Of a stretch of DNA of 64,000 bases, positions 1 to 8,339 are shown piece by piece. Every line of letters begins with the position of its first letter. Positions within the stretch are counted from its first letter, which is position 1. This DNA comes from an uncultured Clostridia bacterium (GTDB lineage: Bacteria > Bacillota > Clostridia > Oscillospirales > JAAYOS01): NCBI GenBank assembly GCA_947593925.1, contig CANQDU010000004.1, forward strand, positions 134,525 through 198,524. The letters run 5' to 3'. Both the position numbers and the translations under genes were made by a program. The notes beneath the pieces are model-generated. The model was not told the origin of the DNA. It was given only the letters and a program-made list of their open reading frames with translations, and made no database searches.

Positions 1-1
1 G

Positions 2-136
2 ATATACACGATGCTCAAGATAGACCAGATAATCAAATGCTTCTGGTGCTTCTTCCGCCTGAGGAGCAGAAAGTGGATGAAGAAGATAAACTCCGCCACG
101 GCACAGGAACAGCCCGCGCCCGAGGCGGCGAAGTAA
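2..136 (+). CDS. C-terminal end of a membrane transporter, probably MATE family (5'-truncated)
   Basis: An open frame enters from the left edge and stops at TAA 134-136, giving 44 C-terminal residues. It contains a hydrophobic/basic stretch ending in RLRSRKWMKKI, followed by a polar Ala/Pro/Glu-rich tail. An R-x-R-S-x-K-W motif just after the last membrane helix is typical of MATE efflux proteins (DinF/NorM type) of Clostridia, which export drugs or metabolites in exchange for Na+ or H+. Only this tail is visible, so the family call is inference. A bidirectional terminator follows 43 bases after the stop. Confidence 0.5.
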   Translation: MYTMLKIDQIIKCFWCFFRLRSRKWMKKINSATAQEQPAPEAAK

Positions 137-178
137 GCGTGGTCTCGCTCCCGCCGCGCCATTTCTCTCAAAACAAAA

Positions 179-214
179 CCTCCCCTACGCGACGTCGCGC
201 AGGGGAGTTTTTTT
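179..214. terminator. Bidirectional rho-independent terminator
   Basis: A stem with arms CTCCCCT and AGGGGAG encloses a GC-rich inner stem (GCGAC/GTCGC). It is followed by seven T on the plus strand, and by GTTTTGTTTT on the minus strand. It serves the convergent genes ending at 136 (+) and 229 (-). Confidence 0.85.
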
Positions 215-228
215 CCCGCAGGATATTA

Positions 229-2382
229 TCAATACCATCCGAAGAGCCGCAGGAGCCTCTGCCAGAAGTTCAGCTGCTCCGTCTCCTGCACGGGCGCGCT
301 GTCCTCCGCCTCCGTCGTTATCGGCACGGTCTTTATGACAAACTGCACGCTCTCCACGTTCGTGTTCTCGTCGGACACGAACGAGCCGGTCTCCGCGTCC
401 CCGCCGGTGAAGGACGCGAGGAGCGAGTCTATCTTTTCGTCTATCGTTCGGTCTATGCCGGTCGTGGCCTCACGGAGCGCCGCCGTGCCGTCCTTCAGCT
501 CGGACACGCCGTCGTAGAGCGTGGCGATTCCCGAACCGAGGTCGCGCGCGCCGCCCGCGAGCTTCGACGCGCCGCCGCCGAGCTCCTTCGCGCCTGCGCC
601 GACCGCGTCCACTCCGTCAAACAGCGCTCCGGCGTTCTCGACGAGCGCCGCCGCGCCGGTGTGGAGCGCGCCGCTCGCTTCGGCGAGCTGCTCCGCGCCG
701 GAAACGACCTGCGCATACCCCGCGGCTATCTCCTTCACGCCGTCGGTGTAGCCCGCTATGCCCGCGTCGAGCGTGGCGTACTCGGTGACAAGCGTCGTCA
801 CCGCGTCCGCGAGCGGCGCCATGTTGACGGCGAGGTTCCCGAGCAGATCGACAAGCCCCGCTATCTGCTTATCGAAGGCCGCATAGTTTTCCGCGAGCTG
901 CTTTGCCCCGGTCTCGAGTGCTTCGGCGTTCTCACCGAGGGTATCAATATACGCCTCCGCGCCGTCTATCGCGCCGCCGTTCGCGCCTATCAGCGCGATA
1001 AGTCCCTCAAACTGCGCTATCTGCGCCTCGAGCGCCGAAGTATCCGCCCCGGCGCGCTTCAACGTCTCCGCCTGCGTCTTCAGCTCCGCTACGGACGCCG
1101 TGAGCTGCCCCACGGCGGCGGCGTTCTGCTGCTTCAGCGAGTCGATGTCGAGCCCGTTCTGCTTCATCGCGGCCTTGTACGCCTCAAAGCTCAGTCCCTG
1201 ACGCAGCGCCGCCGCGCCGGAGGCGAGCTGCTCTGCCGCCGACTTTATCTCGCCGGACGCCGCCGCGAGCGCGGAGAGGTCCTGCGACGTGACGGTGACG
1301 CCGTCGAGTGCCGTCTGAAGCTGGCGCAGACCCGCGAGGAAGGCTGCGGAACCGCCTTTCAGCGTGTCGGACTGCGTGTCGAGCGCGTTCAGCGCCATCT
1401 GTATCTCGCCCGCGCCCATGTTGAGCTGCTTTATGCCGAGGTCGAGCTGTTCCGCGCCGGAGACGAGCTGCTCCGCTCCGCTCCTGAACGCCGTCGAACC
1501 GGCCGTCACCTGCTCCGCCGCGCCCGAAAGCTCGGCCGCGCCGCTCGCGAAGGTCGTTACACCGCCGTTGAGCTGCTCCGCGCCGTTCTTTAAGGCTCCG
1601 ACGCCGTCGAGGATGCTCCCCGTGCCGTCGTCGAGCTCGGCTATGCCGCTCTCGAGCTCTCCGAGACCGCCGAGCTCGCCCGCGACGTCTCCGAGGTCGA
1701 GCGAGAGGTTCAGCGGAACGCCGTTTATCGAGATACCGTCCATCTCGAAGTCGGTGACGTCCGCCGTTATGACTATGTCCGCGCCTTGCCCCGGAAGAAC
1801 GGTGTAGGTGAGCTGCTTTGAGCGTCCCGCGTTCGCTACCGTCGCGCCCTCCGCCGTGATGTTCGAGCACTTTTCGGTGTCGAGCGTGAGCGACGTCTGG
1901 AGCGCGAATGCGTCAAAGAACGCTCCCTCACAGTCGGGGTTCTCGGTTATCTTCATCGTTATCCTGAGCGCTCCGCTTCGTCCCGCGAGCGACTGCGCGG
2001 AGGTTTCCTCGCCGTCGAGGAAGTAGTGTATCGAGACGTTCCACGGCAGCGCAGCGTCGGTCAACTTTCCCTCGTAGTAGATCTTCTCCGCGTTCGTGTC
2101 TACGCTCACCGCGCCGCCGGAATAGCTTATCGGGTCGGTGGTCGTCATGTTCCGGACGCTCTCGTAGCTGCCGTAGTCGGCGGCATGTCCGTTTTCGTCC
2201 GGATAGAGGATGTTGACGACGTTCACCTCGAGGAGCTGTCCGTCGCCCGCGAGGTTCGCGTAGACGACCTCCTCCTTCTCGGTCGCGGGCTCCGCCGCGT
2301 TCGTCGGCGGCGTGAACGCGAACACGCACATTATGAGCACGAGCGCTACGGCCGTCACGCGCAAAAAGTTCCGATTTTTCAT
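229..2382 (-). CDS. Secreted YhgE/Pip-like heptad-repeat protein
   Basis: This 717-residue protein has an N-terminal signal peptide (residues about 7-30, ending in TNAAE) and a first globular part of about 230 residues. A long central region follows with repeated L-x-x-G-A-x-x-L heptads (for example LKNGAEQLNGG), the X-X-X-Leu-X-X-Gly repeat seen in YhgE/Pip-like and ESX-associated surface proteins. The C-terminus is a short aromatic helix (WQRLLRLFGWY). Its ATG overlaps the stop of the MMPL transporter (ATGA), so the two are translationally coupled. This suggests it is the extracytoplasmic partner of that exporter. Substrate is unknown. The family call from the heptads is firm; the partnership is inference from coupling. 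Confidence 0.8.
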   Translation of the reverse strand: MKNRNFLRVTAVALVLIMCVFAFTPPTNAAEPATEKEEVVYANLAGDGQLLEVNVVNILYPDENGHAADYGSYESVRNMTTTDPISYSGGAVSVDTNAEKIYYEGKLTDAALPWNVSIHYFLDGEETSAQSLAGRSGALRITMKITENPDCEGAFFDAFALQTSLTLDTEKCSNITAEGATVANAGRSKQLTYTVLPGQGADIVITADVTDFEMDGISINGVPLNLSLDLGDVAGELGGLGELESGIAELDDGTGSILDGVGALKNGAEQLNGGVTTFASGAAELSGAAEQVTAGSTAFRSGAEQLVSGAEQLDLGIKQLNMGAGEIQMALNALDTQSDTLKGGSAAFLAGLRQLQTALDGVTVTSQDLSALAAASGEIKSAAEQLASGAAALRQGLSFEAYKAAMKQNGLDIDSLKQQNAAAVGQLTASVAELKTQAETLKRAGADTSALEAQIAQFEGLIALIGANGGAIDGAEAYIDTLGENAEALETGAKQLAENYAAFDKQIAGLVDLLGNLAVNMAPLADAVTTLVTEYATLDAGIAGYTDGVKEIAAGYAQVVSGAEQLAEASGALHTGAAALVENAGALFDGVDAVGAGAKELGGGASKLAGGARDLGSGIATLYDGVSELKDGTAALREATTGIDRTIDEKIDSLLASFTGGDAETGSFVSDENTNVESVQFVIKTVPITTEAEDSAPVQETEQLNFWQRLLRLFGWY

Positions 2383-4442
2383 TTTACTGTCGCCTCCCGC
2401 GATTTCTTGTGTTTCTTTCGTATGATGAAGCGGTCAAAGAGCATCAGTATACCCGGCAGCACGAACAGGACTATCACGAGCGAGAATATCGCGCCGCGCC
2501 CTATCAACACGCCGAGCTGTGCGATAAGGCGGTTCGAGGAGAATATCCCGAGCAGGAAGCCCGCGACCGTGAGCACGCTCCCCGACGTGAGTATCGACGC
2601 GAGGGTGTTCGAGACGGTCATCACCACCGCCTCCCGCTTATCGAGCTCCGCGCGGTTCTCACGGTAGCGGTCGGTGAAGAGTATGGCGTAATCGACCGTC
2701 GCGCCGAGCTGCATCGAGCTGATGATGAGATACGCTATGTAGAAAAGCTGTGAGCCCGCGAAGTAAGGCACCGCGAGGTTTATCCATATAGCCGTCTCTA
2801 TGCACACGACGAGTATCACCGGCAGAGCTATCGAGCGCATCATGAGCAGCAGGACGACAAAGACCGCGGCTATCGCGACTGTGTTCACCTTGAACATGTC
2901 GCTTGTCACCGTCTGCTTTAGGTCGTAGGTGCTGACGCCGTTGCCGACGAGGTAGTATTCGTCGGGATAGAACTCCTGCGCCGTGTCGCGTATCTGCTGC
3001 ACGAGCGCGAAGGTCTCCTCGCTCTCGACCGGCACGCCTACGGCAAGCACCATCCTGCTGTAATGCTCGCTCTCGAGCTGGCCGAGCGTCGCTTCGTCGA
3101 GGAACTCCGGCGGAATCTCAGCGCCCGCCATGTCCACATACGAGACTATGCTGTTCATATAGGGCAGCTCCTTCAGCGCGGCGGAGAGCTCGGTCTGCTT
3201 TGCCGTGTCCCCCTTCGGGACGAGCAGGACGAAGGTATCGTTCCTGCCGAAGATGTCGTCTATCGCCTCTGTGTCGCGGGTGTAGCGGCTGTCGTCGCTG
3301 AACATCTTCGAGGAGCCGTAGAGAAAGTCGTTCGCGTTCGACGCGAGATAGCTCGGAACTATCAGCAGGACGAATATGCAGACCATCGGTATCGCCGCGC
3401 GGCGGATGAACCGTCCGAAGCCCTTAAAGCTCGGCAGGAACGAGCGGTGGCGGGTCCTGTCCATCAGCTTGTAGCAGGCGAGTATCAGCGCCGGCATGAA
3501 GAGGAACACGGTGATAAGGCTTATCGCTATGCCCTTCGCGAGCGCTATGCCTAGGTCGGGGCCGAGCCCGAACTGCATGAGCACGAGCGCGAGGAAGCCT
3601 ATCACGGTCGTGAGTCCGCTTGAGAGTATCGACGAGGCGGACTTGCAGAGCGCGTCCGTCATGGCGCTCTCCGCGTCCTTCCCGCCCGCGCGGCACTCCT
3701 CGAAGCGGTGTATGAGGAACACCGAGTAGTCAAGCGACACCGCAAGCTGTAGGACGCTGCCCGCCGCGTTCGTCGCAAACGACACCTCGCCGAATATCGC
3801 GTGCGTGCCGTTGTTGATTATCACCGCGACGCCTATACCGATAAGCACGAGCACCGGCTCCGCCCAGGAGCGGGTCGTCACCGTGAGCACGGCGAGCACG
3901 AACAGCACCGCTATCACGGTTATTATCCGTATCTCGGCGGCGCTGCCGCTCATCGCGTCCGCTATAGACACCGCCGCGCCGGTGACGGCGTTCGAGTCGC
4001 CTATCACCTCGCGGATGACCTCGACGGCCTCTATCTCCCGCGCGTCCGCTATCGTGACGGTAAAGAGCGCGTCGCCGTCCTTGTAGTAGCTCTCGAGCGT
4101 GCCCCTGTCCATGGTGGAGAGCGGCACGGCGATATCCGCCGCGTCGTCAAGCCACATCACGCTCGTGACGCCGTCCACTTCCGCGAGGCGTTCCTTGTAC
4201 TCCAGCGCCTCCGGGATGCTGACGCCGCGCACCATCACCCGTGCGTTCGGTATGCCGCTCGCGAACTCCTCCCGCATGACCTCAAGGGACACGGTGGAAT
4301 GCGTCCCCGCCGGCAGGTACTCGTCCATGGCGTAGTTTACCGAGACCGTGTTCTGAAGCACCAGGCAGACGACAAACAGCACGGCAAAGAGCACGAGCAT
4401 CAGCTTTCTGTGCCCGACCGTCCATTCAAAAAATCGTCTCAC
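2379..4442 (-). CDS. MMPL/RND-superfamily exporter
   Basis: This 687-residue inner-membrane protein shows the twofold RND layout. A first helix at residues 14-30 is followed by a large external loop, a block of about five helices (residues 170-330), a second external loop, and a second helix block near the C-terminus. Conserved helix motifs such as SLDYSVFLIHR and GATVDYAILFTDRY are the proton-relay type segments of MMPL proteins. The C-terminus is basic (KKHKK). The start is GTG at 4440-4442 with AGGGAGG nine bases upstream. A 13-codon leader frame ends across this GTG. MMPL proteins export lipids, siderophores or peptides; the substrate here cannot be read. Confidence 0.9.
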   Translation of the reverse strand: MRRFFEWTVGHRKLMLVLFAVLFVVCLVLQNTVSVNYAMDEYLPAGTHSTVSLEVMREEFASGIPNARVMVRGVSIPEALEYKERLAEVDGVTSVMWLDDAADIAVPLSTMDRGTLESYYKDGDALFTVTIADAREIEAVEVIREVIGDSNAVTGAAVSIADAMSGSAAEIRIITVIAVLFVLAVLTVTTRSWAEPVLVLIGIGVAVIINNGTHAIFGEVSFATNAAGSVLQLAVSLDYSVFLIHRFEECRAGGKDAESAMTDALCKSASSILSSGLTTVIGFLALVLMQFGLGPDLGIALAKGIAISLITVFLFMPALILACYKLMDRTRHRSFLPSFKGFGRFIRRAAIPMVCIFVLLIVPSYLASNANDFLYGSSKMFSDDSRYTRDTEAIDDIFGRNDTFVLLVPKGDTAKQTELSAALKELPYMNSIVSYVDMAGAEIPPEFLDEATLGQLESEHYSRMVLAVGVPVESEETFALVQQIRDTAQEFYPDEYYLVGNGVSTYDLKQTVTSDMFKVNTVAIAAVFVVLLLMMRSIALPVILVVCIETAIWINLAVPYFAGSQLFYIAYLIISSMQLGATVDYAILFTDRYRENRAELDKREAVVMTVSNTLASILTSGSVLTVAGFLLGIFSSNRLIAQLGVLIGRGAIFSLVIVLFVLPGILMLFDRFIIRKKHKKSREATVK

Positions 4443-4480
4443 AGCGCGCCGCCTCCCTCCGTCATATCCGATATGTACAT
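4439..4480 (-). CDS. Possible 13-residue leader peptide coupled to the MMPL gene
   Basis: An ATG at 4480-4478 follows a very good ribosome binding site (AAAGGAGACAGAGT). It encodes MYISDMTEGGGAL and stops at a TGA that overlaps the GTG of the MMPL gene (GTGA). The overlap would feed ribosomes directly into the transporter start. It may be a real coupling leader or just a second initiation region. No homologue is known to me. Confidence 0.4.
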   Translation of the reverse strand: MYISDMTEGGGAL

Positions 4481-4534
4481 ACTCTGTCTCCTTTCTTTTT
4501 CCGCAGACAGATTTACGATACTTCTACAAATATC

Positions 4535-4563
4535 ATTATAGCACCCGCCCGCGCAAAAAGCAA
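4535..4563 (-). promoter_or_regulatory. Promoter for the MMPL/YhgE-like operon
   Basis: On the minus strand, -35 TTGCTT (4563-4558) and -10 TATAAT (4540-4535) are 17 bases apart. The site lies about 90 bases upstream of the MMPL GTG and is divergent from the MoxR promoter. Confidence 0.75.
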
Positions 4564-4596
4564 CGCCGTGTATTCTTCTTCTGGGCTATGTTATGC

Positions 4597-4625
4597 TTGA
4601 AAATGCTCACGGACGGTGTTATACT
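4597..4625 (+). promoter_or_regulatory. Promoter for the moxR operon
   Basis: TTGAAA (4597-4602) and TATACT (4620-4625) are separated by 17 bases. They lie 44 bases ahead of the MoxR ATG, which has its own AAAGGAG site. Confidence 0.75.
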
Positions 4626-4668
4626 GGTCTTGAAAGCTATACAATTTTAATAAAGGAGTTGTCTGTAT

Positions 4669-5643
4669 ATGGAAATCTCCGGTATTACCTCCCTCGCCTC
4701 CAAAATATCGGAAAATATCGCAAAGGTCATCGTCGGCAAGAACGACGTGATAAAGCTCGTCACGACCGCGCTCCTCGCGGGCGGCCACGTCCTGCTCGAG
4801 GACGTTCCCGGCACCGGAAAGACGGTGCTTGCAAAGAGCCTCGCGCGCTCGGTCGCGGGCGACTTCCGGCGCATACAGTTCACCCCCGACCTCCTGCCGA
4901 GCGACGTCACCGGCACGAGCGTCTTCGACCAGCAGAAGCTTGAGTTCGAGTTCAAGCAGGGGCCGGCGTTCACTAACATCCTCCTCGCCGACGAGATAAA
5001 CCGCGCCACGCCGCGCACACAGTCCGCACTCCTCGAGTGCATGGAGGAGCGGCAGATAACGGCGGACGGCGAGACCATGCCCCTCCCCGCCCCGTTCTTT
5101 GTCATAGCCACGCAGAACCCGGTGGAGATACAGGGCACCTTCCCCCTGCCCGAGGCGCAGCTTGACCGCTTCCTCATGAAGCTCTCGATGGGCTACCCCG
5201 AGGGTGCGGACGCCGTCACGCTCATCGACCGCTTTATAGAGGCGAGCCCGCTCGAGGAGATAACCTCCGTCGCCACGACGGAGGAGATACTTGACGCGCA
5301 GAGGAGCTTTTCTAAGGTACACGTCTCCGCGCCGGTGCGCGAGTACATAGCCCGTCTCGCCTCCGAGACGAGGAAGGGCGCGGACGTCTCGCTCGGCGTG
5401 AGTCCGCGCGGCGTGCTCGCTATGCTCCGCGCGGCGCAGGTCGCCGCCGCCGTCGAGGGACGCGCCTACGTCCTGCCCGACGACGTGAAGATGCTCGCCC
5501 CGCACGTCTTTACCCACCGCATGATAATGCGCGGCGGCCTCTCGATGGGCGCGGCGAAGGCGCGCGAGCGTATCGAGCAGATACTTGCGAACACCCCCGC
5601 CCCCACCGAGGATCCGTCGCTTACCGGCATGATCGAGGCGTAA
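4669..5643 (+). CDS. MoxR-family AAA+ ATPase
   Basis: This cytoplasmic 324-residue ATPase has Walker A GTGKT at residues 48-52, Walker B LLADEINRA near 105, and the MoxR signature ATQNPVEIQGTFPLPEAQLDRF (residues about 145-165, here given as one known motif split across that span). A C-terminal lid region of AAA_lid_2 type follows. MoxR proteins act as chaperones for insertion or assembly of partner proteins, classically those encoded by the next DUF58 and membrane genes. The start ATG has AAAGGAG eleven bases upstream. The DUF58 gene begins 11 bases after its stop. Full length for the family. Confidence 0.95.
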   Translation: MEISGITSLASKISENIAKVIVGKNDVIKLVTTALLAGGHVLLEDVPGTGKTVLAKSLARSVAGDFRRIQFTPDLLPSDVTGTSVFDQQKLEFEFKQGPAFTNILLADEINRATPRTQSALLECMEERQITADGETMPLPAPFFVIATQNPVEIQGTFPLPEAQLDRFLMKLSMGYPEGADAVTLIDRFIEASPLEEITSVATTEEILDAQRSFSKVHVSAPVREYIARLASETRKGADVSLGVSPRGVLAMLRAAQVAAAVEGRAYVLPDDVKMLAPHVFTHRMIMRGGLSMGAAKARERIEQILANTPAPTEDPSLTGMIEA

Positions 5644-5654
5644 AGAGGCGCAAA

Positions 5655-6776
5655 ATGGGCATAGTCTGGTTCATTTTGATAGTCGGCGCGCTCGTGCTGA
5701 TACAGATGGAGTTCTTCCACCTGTTCGTGCTGAGAAAGGTGGAGTACCGCCGCTACTGGCAGAAGAGCGAGGTCTACGAGGGCGACAAGAACGAGATGGT
5801 CGAGGTGCTTGAGAACCGTAAGAGCATCCCGATACCGTGGCTCCGCGTTGAGAGCCGCATTTCGCCGTACATCCGCTTCGGCAAGGAAGTGAATTACGAC
5901 GTGCTGCACGACCAGTTCCACCGCAGCTCGTTCTTCCTGCGCGGCTACAAGCGCATACGCCGCCGCCACGAGGTCACCTGCGTCCACCGCGGCTGGTACG
6001 TTCTGAGGCAGGCGTCACTCACCGGCGGCGACCTGTTCGGGCTCATGCGCCGCTCGCGGGAGATTGAAGGCGATAGCGAGCTCTACGTCTACCCCGCGCC
6101 GATCTCCCCCGGGGAGAGCATCGAGTCGCTGAAGTTCCAGGGGGACATCACGATGCGCCGCTGGATACTTCCTGACCCGATACTCGTGAGCGGCATACGC
6201 GACTACCTTCCCGGCGACCCGCAGAAGGACATACACTGGCGCGCCACCGCCCGCGCGGGAAAGCTCCAGGTCAAGGTGCGCGACTACACCGTCTCCCCGA
6301 AGGTGCTCATTATATTAAATGTTCAGTTCAGCGAAATACTCTGGGGCGCGATGGAGCCGGAGCAGCAGGAGTTTATCGAGCGCGGAGTGCGGATAGCGTC
6401 CTACCTCGCGACATGGGCCGTGGAGAGCGGCATGGAGTGCGGCCTTCTCTGCAACGGTCAGCGCGCGGACGACCGCGAGCACACCATAGACATTCCTATT
6501 GCCGGCTCGCGCGCGCAGCTCGACGAGATAATGCACGCGCTCGCAAAGCTGGAGATAGTCTGCCACACTACCTTTACCACATATCTTGACAGTCTTATCG
6601 AGTCCGCCGAGAGCGGCCTCGACATAGCGATAATTACGGCGTACGAGTCGGACGCGCTGCGCGAGCGCGCGGAGGCTCTGCGGCTGCTCGGCAACAGCGT
6701 ACAGTTCATCCCGATAGTATCCGAGGCGTCGGAGGAAAAGGAGGCGGAAGGCGTTGACGAAGAACAAGCCGTTTAA
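5655..6776 (+). CDS. DUF58 domain protein (vWA-like, MoxR partner)
   Basis: This 373-residue protein has one N-terminal membrane helix (residues 3-22) and a beta-rich middle. The DUF58 core motif is D-Y-L-P-G-D-P-Q-K-D-I-H-W (about residues 182-194), where conserved Asp/His residues sit at a vWA-type fold. The C-terminus is acidic. DUF58 proteins are the usual partners of MoxR ATPases and are thought to be assembled or activated by them at the membrane. It is the second gene of the operon and overlaps the following gene by 23 bases. The precise role is unknown. Confidence 0.9.
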   Translation: MGIVWFILIVGALVLIQMEFFHLFVLRKVEYRRYWQKSEVYEGDKNEMVEVLENRKSIPIPWLRVESRISPYIRFGKEVNYDVLHDQFHRSSFFLRGYKRIRRRHEVTCVHRGWYVLRQASLTGGDLFGLMRRSREIEGDSELYVYPAPISPGESIESLKFQGDITMRRWILPDPILVSGIRDYLPGDPQKDIHWRATARAGKLQVKVRDYTVSPKVLIILNVQFSEILWGAMEPEQQEFIERGVRIASYLATWAVESGMECGLLCNGQRADDREHTIDIPIAGSRAQLDEIMHALAKLEIVCHTTFTTYLDSLIESAESGLDIAIITAYESDALRERAEALRLLGNSVQFIPIVSEASEEKEAEGVDEEQAV

Positions 6777-8028
6777 CGAGGCGTTCAACGCCGTCATGAC
6801 GGCGCTGATAGTCCTGCCGATGCTTGTCACGATAGAAAAGCTGCTCATGCCGGACGCGGCTCCGTGGATGGGCGTCCTCTCGCTCTTGACAACGCTTGTG
6901 TGCTACCCCGTCGGGCGTCTGCTCCGAAAGAAGGACCGTCAGACGGCGCTCACCGTCGGCGTAGTCGTGAGCGCGTTCACGCCTCTCCCCGCGCTCATAT
7001 TCTTCACGGCGAGCATAAACATCTTCTCGAAGGTGGCGCTGTATCTTCTCACAGTCGCGAGCGCCATGGTGGCATTCCTCATCCCGCTCATTCACGGCGG
7101 GTCGCTGCCGAACGGAAAGTGGTTCATCGCGGGCATCGGAGCCTACGTCATCGCGATAGCCGTCGGCGGGGAGAACGCCGCGAGCTACTCCCTCACGCTC
7201 AACATCTGCTCGGTGGTCCTGCTTATCACCACGCTCTTCGTCTTCAACATCAAGGGTCTTGCGGACGCTACATCGCCCGGTCAGCACCGCGTCCGCTTCC
7301 CTAAGGGTATGCGGCAGAGCAATATGCTGATACTCGCGTTCTTCGTCGTGCTCGCGCTCGCGCTCGCGAACATCCGGGCGATAAAGGACGCGGCGATACA
7401 CGTCGGCGTCGCCATAGCGGACGGGTTTATTCGCTTCCTTCAGTTCATGGCAAACATCAACGGAGTTCCCTCCGGCTCGGGCGAACCGCAGATGCCGGGC
7501 GAAGGCGTAGGCATGGGCCTCATTGCCGACGCGGTGGTGCAGAGCCCGCTCTCACAGCTCCTCTGGAAGATACTCCTCTACGTCATAATCGCGGCGATAA
7601 TCGTACTGCTCTGCTTCTTCCTATACAAGCTTATCCGCCACCTTATGGCGCGCTTCGGCGGACTGCTCGGCCGCTTCATGAACGCCACATTCACGGACGA
7701 GGACTACATCGACGAGACGGAGGACCTTGAGTCGGACGACGGAGACAGGCGCCGCAGGAAGAAGGGCACTAAGCGCGAGAAGCGCGCCCGCTACGGCGAT
7801 ATGCCCTCTCCCCGCGCGAAGGTGCGGTTTGCAATGCGCGAGTATCTGCGCCGCAACCCCTACGCACAGCGCTCCAAGACGCCGAGCGAGCTCGGTTACG
7901 AGTTTGACCGCATCATGCCGGGATACGGAGACGACTTCGGGCGCATATACTCCCGCGCCCGCTACGCGGAGGACGACATAAGCGAGGAGGACGCAACTCT
8001 CGCCCGCCGTCTGCTTGACAAGATGTAA
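6754..8028 (+). CDS. Polytopic membrane protein with C-terminal DUF4129-like domain
   Basis: This 424-residue protein starts at TTG 6754 with AAGGAGG nine bases upstream, inside the end of the DUF58 gene. Residues 1-180 carry about six membrane helices, and further helices lie near 190-215 and 275-300. A basic linker (RRRKKGTKREKRAR) leads to a soluble C-terminus with the pattern Y-G-D-D-F-G-R-I-Y-S-R-A-R-Y that matches DUF4129. In related MoxR operons this position is held by a membrane transglutaminase with a DUF4129 tail. Here no Cys-His-Asp transglutaminase core is visible, so the enzyme part appears absent. Function unknown. Confidence 0.8.
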   Translation: MTKNKPFNEAFNAVMTALIVLPMLVTIEKLLMPDAAPWMGVLSLLTTLVCYPVGRLLRKKDRQTALTVGVVVSAFTPLPALIFFTASINIFSKVALYLLTVASAMVAFLIPLIHGGSLPNGKWFIAGIGAYVIAIAVGGENAASYSLTLNICSVVLLITTLFVFNIKGLADATSPGQHRVRFPKGMRQSNMLILAFFVVLALALANIRAIKDAAIHVGVAIADGFIRFLQFMANINGVPSGSGEPQMPGEGVGMGLIADAVVQSPLSQLLWKILLYVIIAAIIVLLCFFLYKLIRHLMARFGGLLGRFMNATFTDEDYIDETEDLESDDGDRRRRKKGTKREKRARYGDMPSPRAKVRFAMREYLRRNPYAQRSKTPSELGYEFDRIMPGYGDDFGRIYSRARYAEDDISEEDATLARRLLDKM

Positions 8029-8047
8029 ATACTTCCCACCGGCAACC

Positions 8048-8085
8048 ATCCTCGGGAGCGCCTCGCGGCGTTCCCGAGGATTTTT
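8048..8085 (+). terminator. Terminator of the moxR operon
   Basis: A stem with arms CCTCGGGA and TCCCGAGG (8050-8079) has an extra inner GCGCC/GGCGT pairing and is followed by ATTTTT. It lies 20 bases after the stop at 8028. Confidence 0.85.
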
Positions 8086-8166
8086 CGTTCCATTCACCGA
8101 AATTTCGCGCTTTTTGCACGCGCGGCGCAAATTGTTTCAGCTGTGGAAGGATTTGTTATTCATATT

Positions 8167-8199
8167 TATCCTGAATATTCGTCGCGAATATTCAGGATA
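8167..8199. repeat. Perfect 15-bp inverted repeat in an AT-rich gap
   Basis: Arms TATCCTGAATATTCG (8167-8181) and its exact complement (8185-8199) flank a 3-base centre. The flanks are much more AT-rich than the coding DNA. It lies about 70 bases upstream of the amino-acid transporter promoter and after the moxR terminator, so it may be an operator or a second hairpin terminator. Nothing else is visible between 8086 and 8267. Confidence 0.5.
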
Positions 8200-8267
8200 T
8201 ATTCATTTTTGCTACAAACCTATGCGTTTTCGGCGAAAAGTTTTTCAATTATTGTACAGTTTGACTA

Positions 8268-8296
8268 TTGATTAAAATGCGGCTGTGCTGTATAAT
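8268..8296 (+). promoter_or_regulatory. Promoter of the amino-acid ABC transporter operon
   Basis: TTGATT (8268-8273) and a perfect TATAAT (8291-8296) are 17 bases apart, ending 43 bases before the ATG of the binding protein. Confidence 0.8.
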
Positions 8297-8339
8297 CTTA
8301 CTCGTTCGACGGAACAACATTCAATTCGGAGGCTATATT

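Noticed and set aside
37..1593. Long plus-strand open frame across the YhgE-like gene
   Set aside because: It is the complement shadow of the heptad-repeat protein and crosses the terminator at 179-214. The translation is Arg-rich without motifs.
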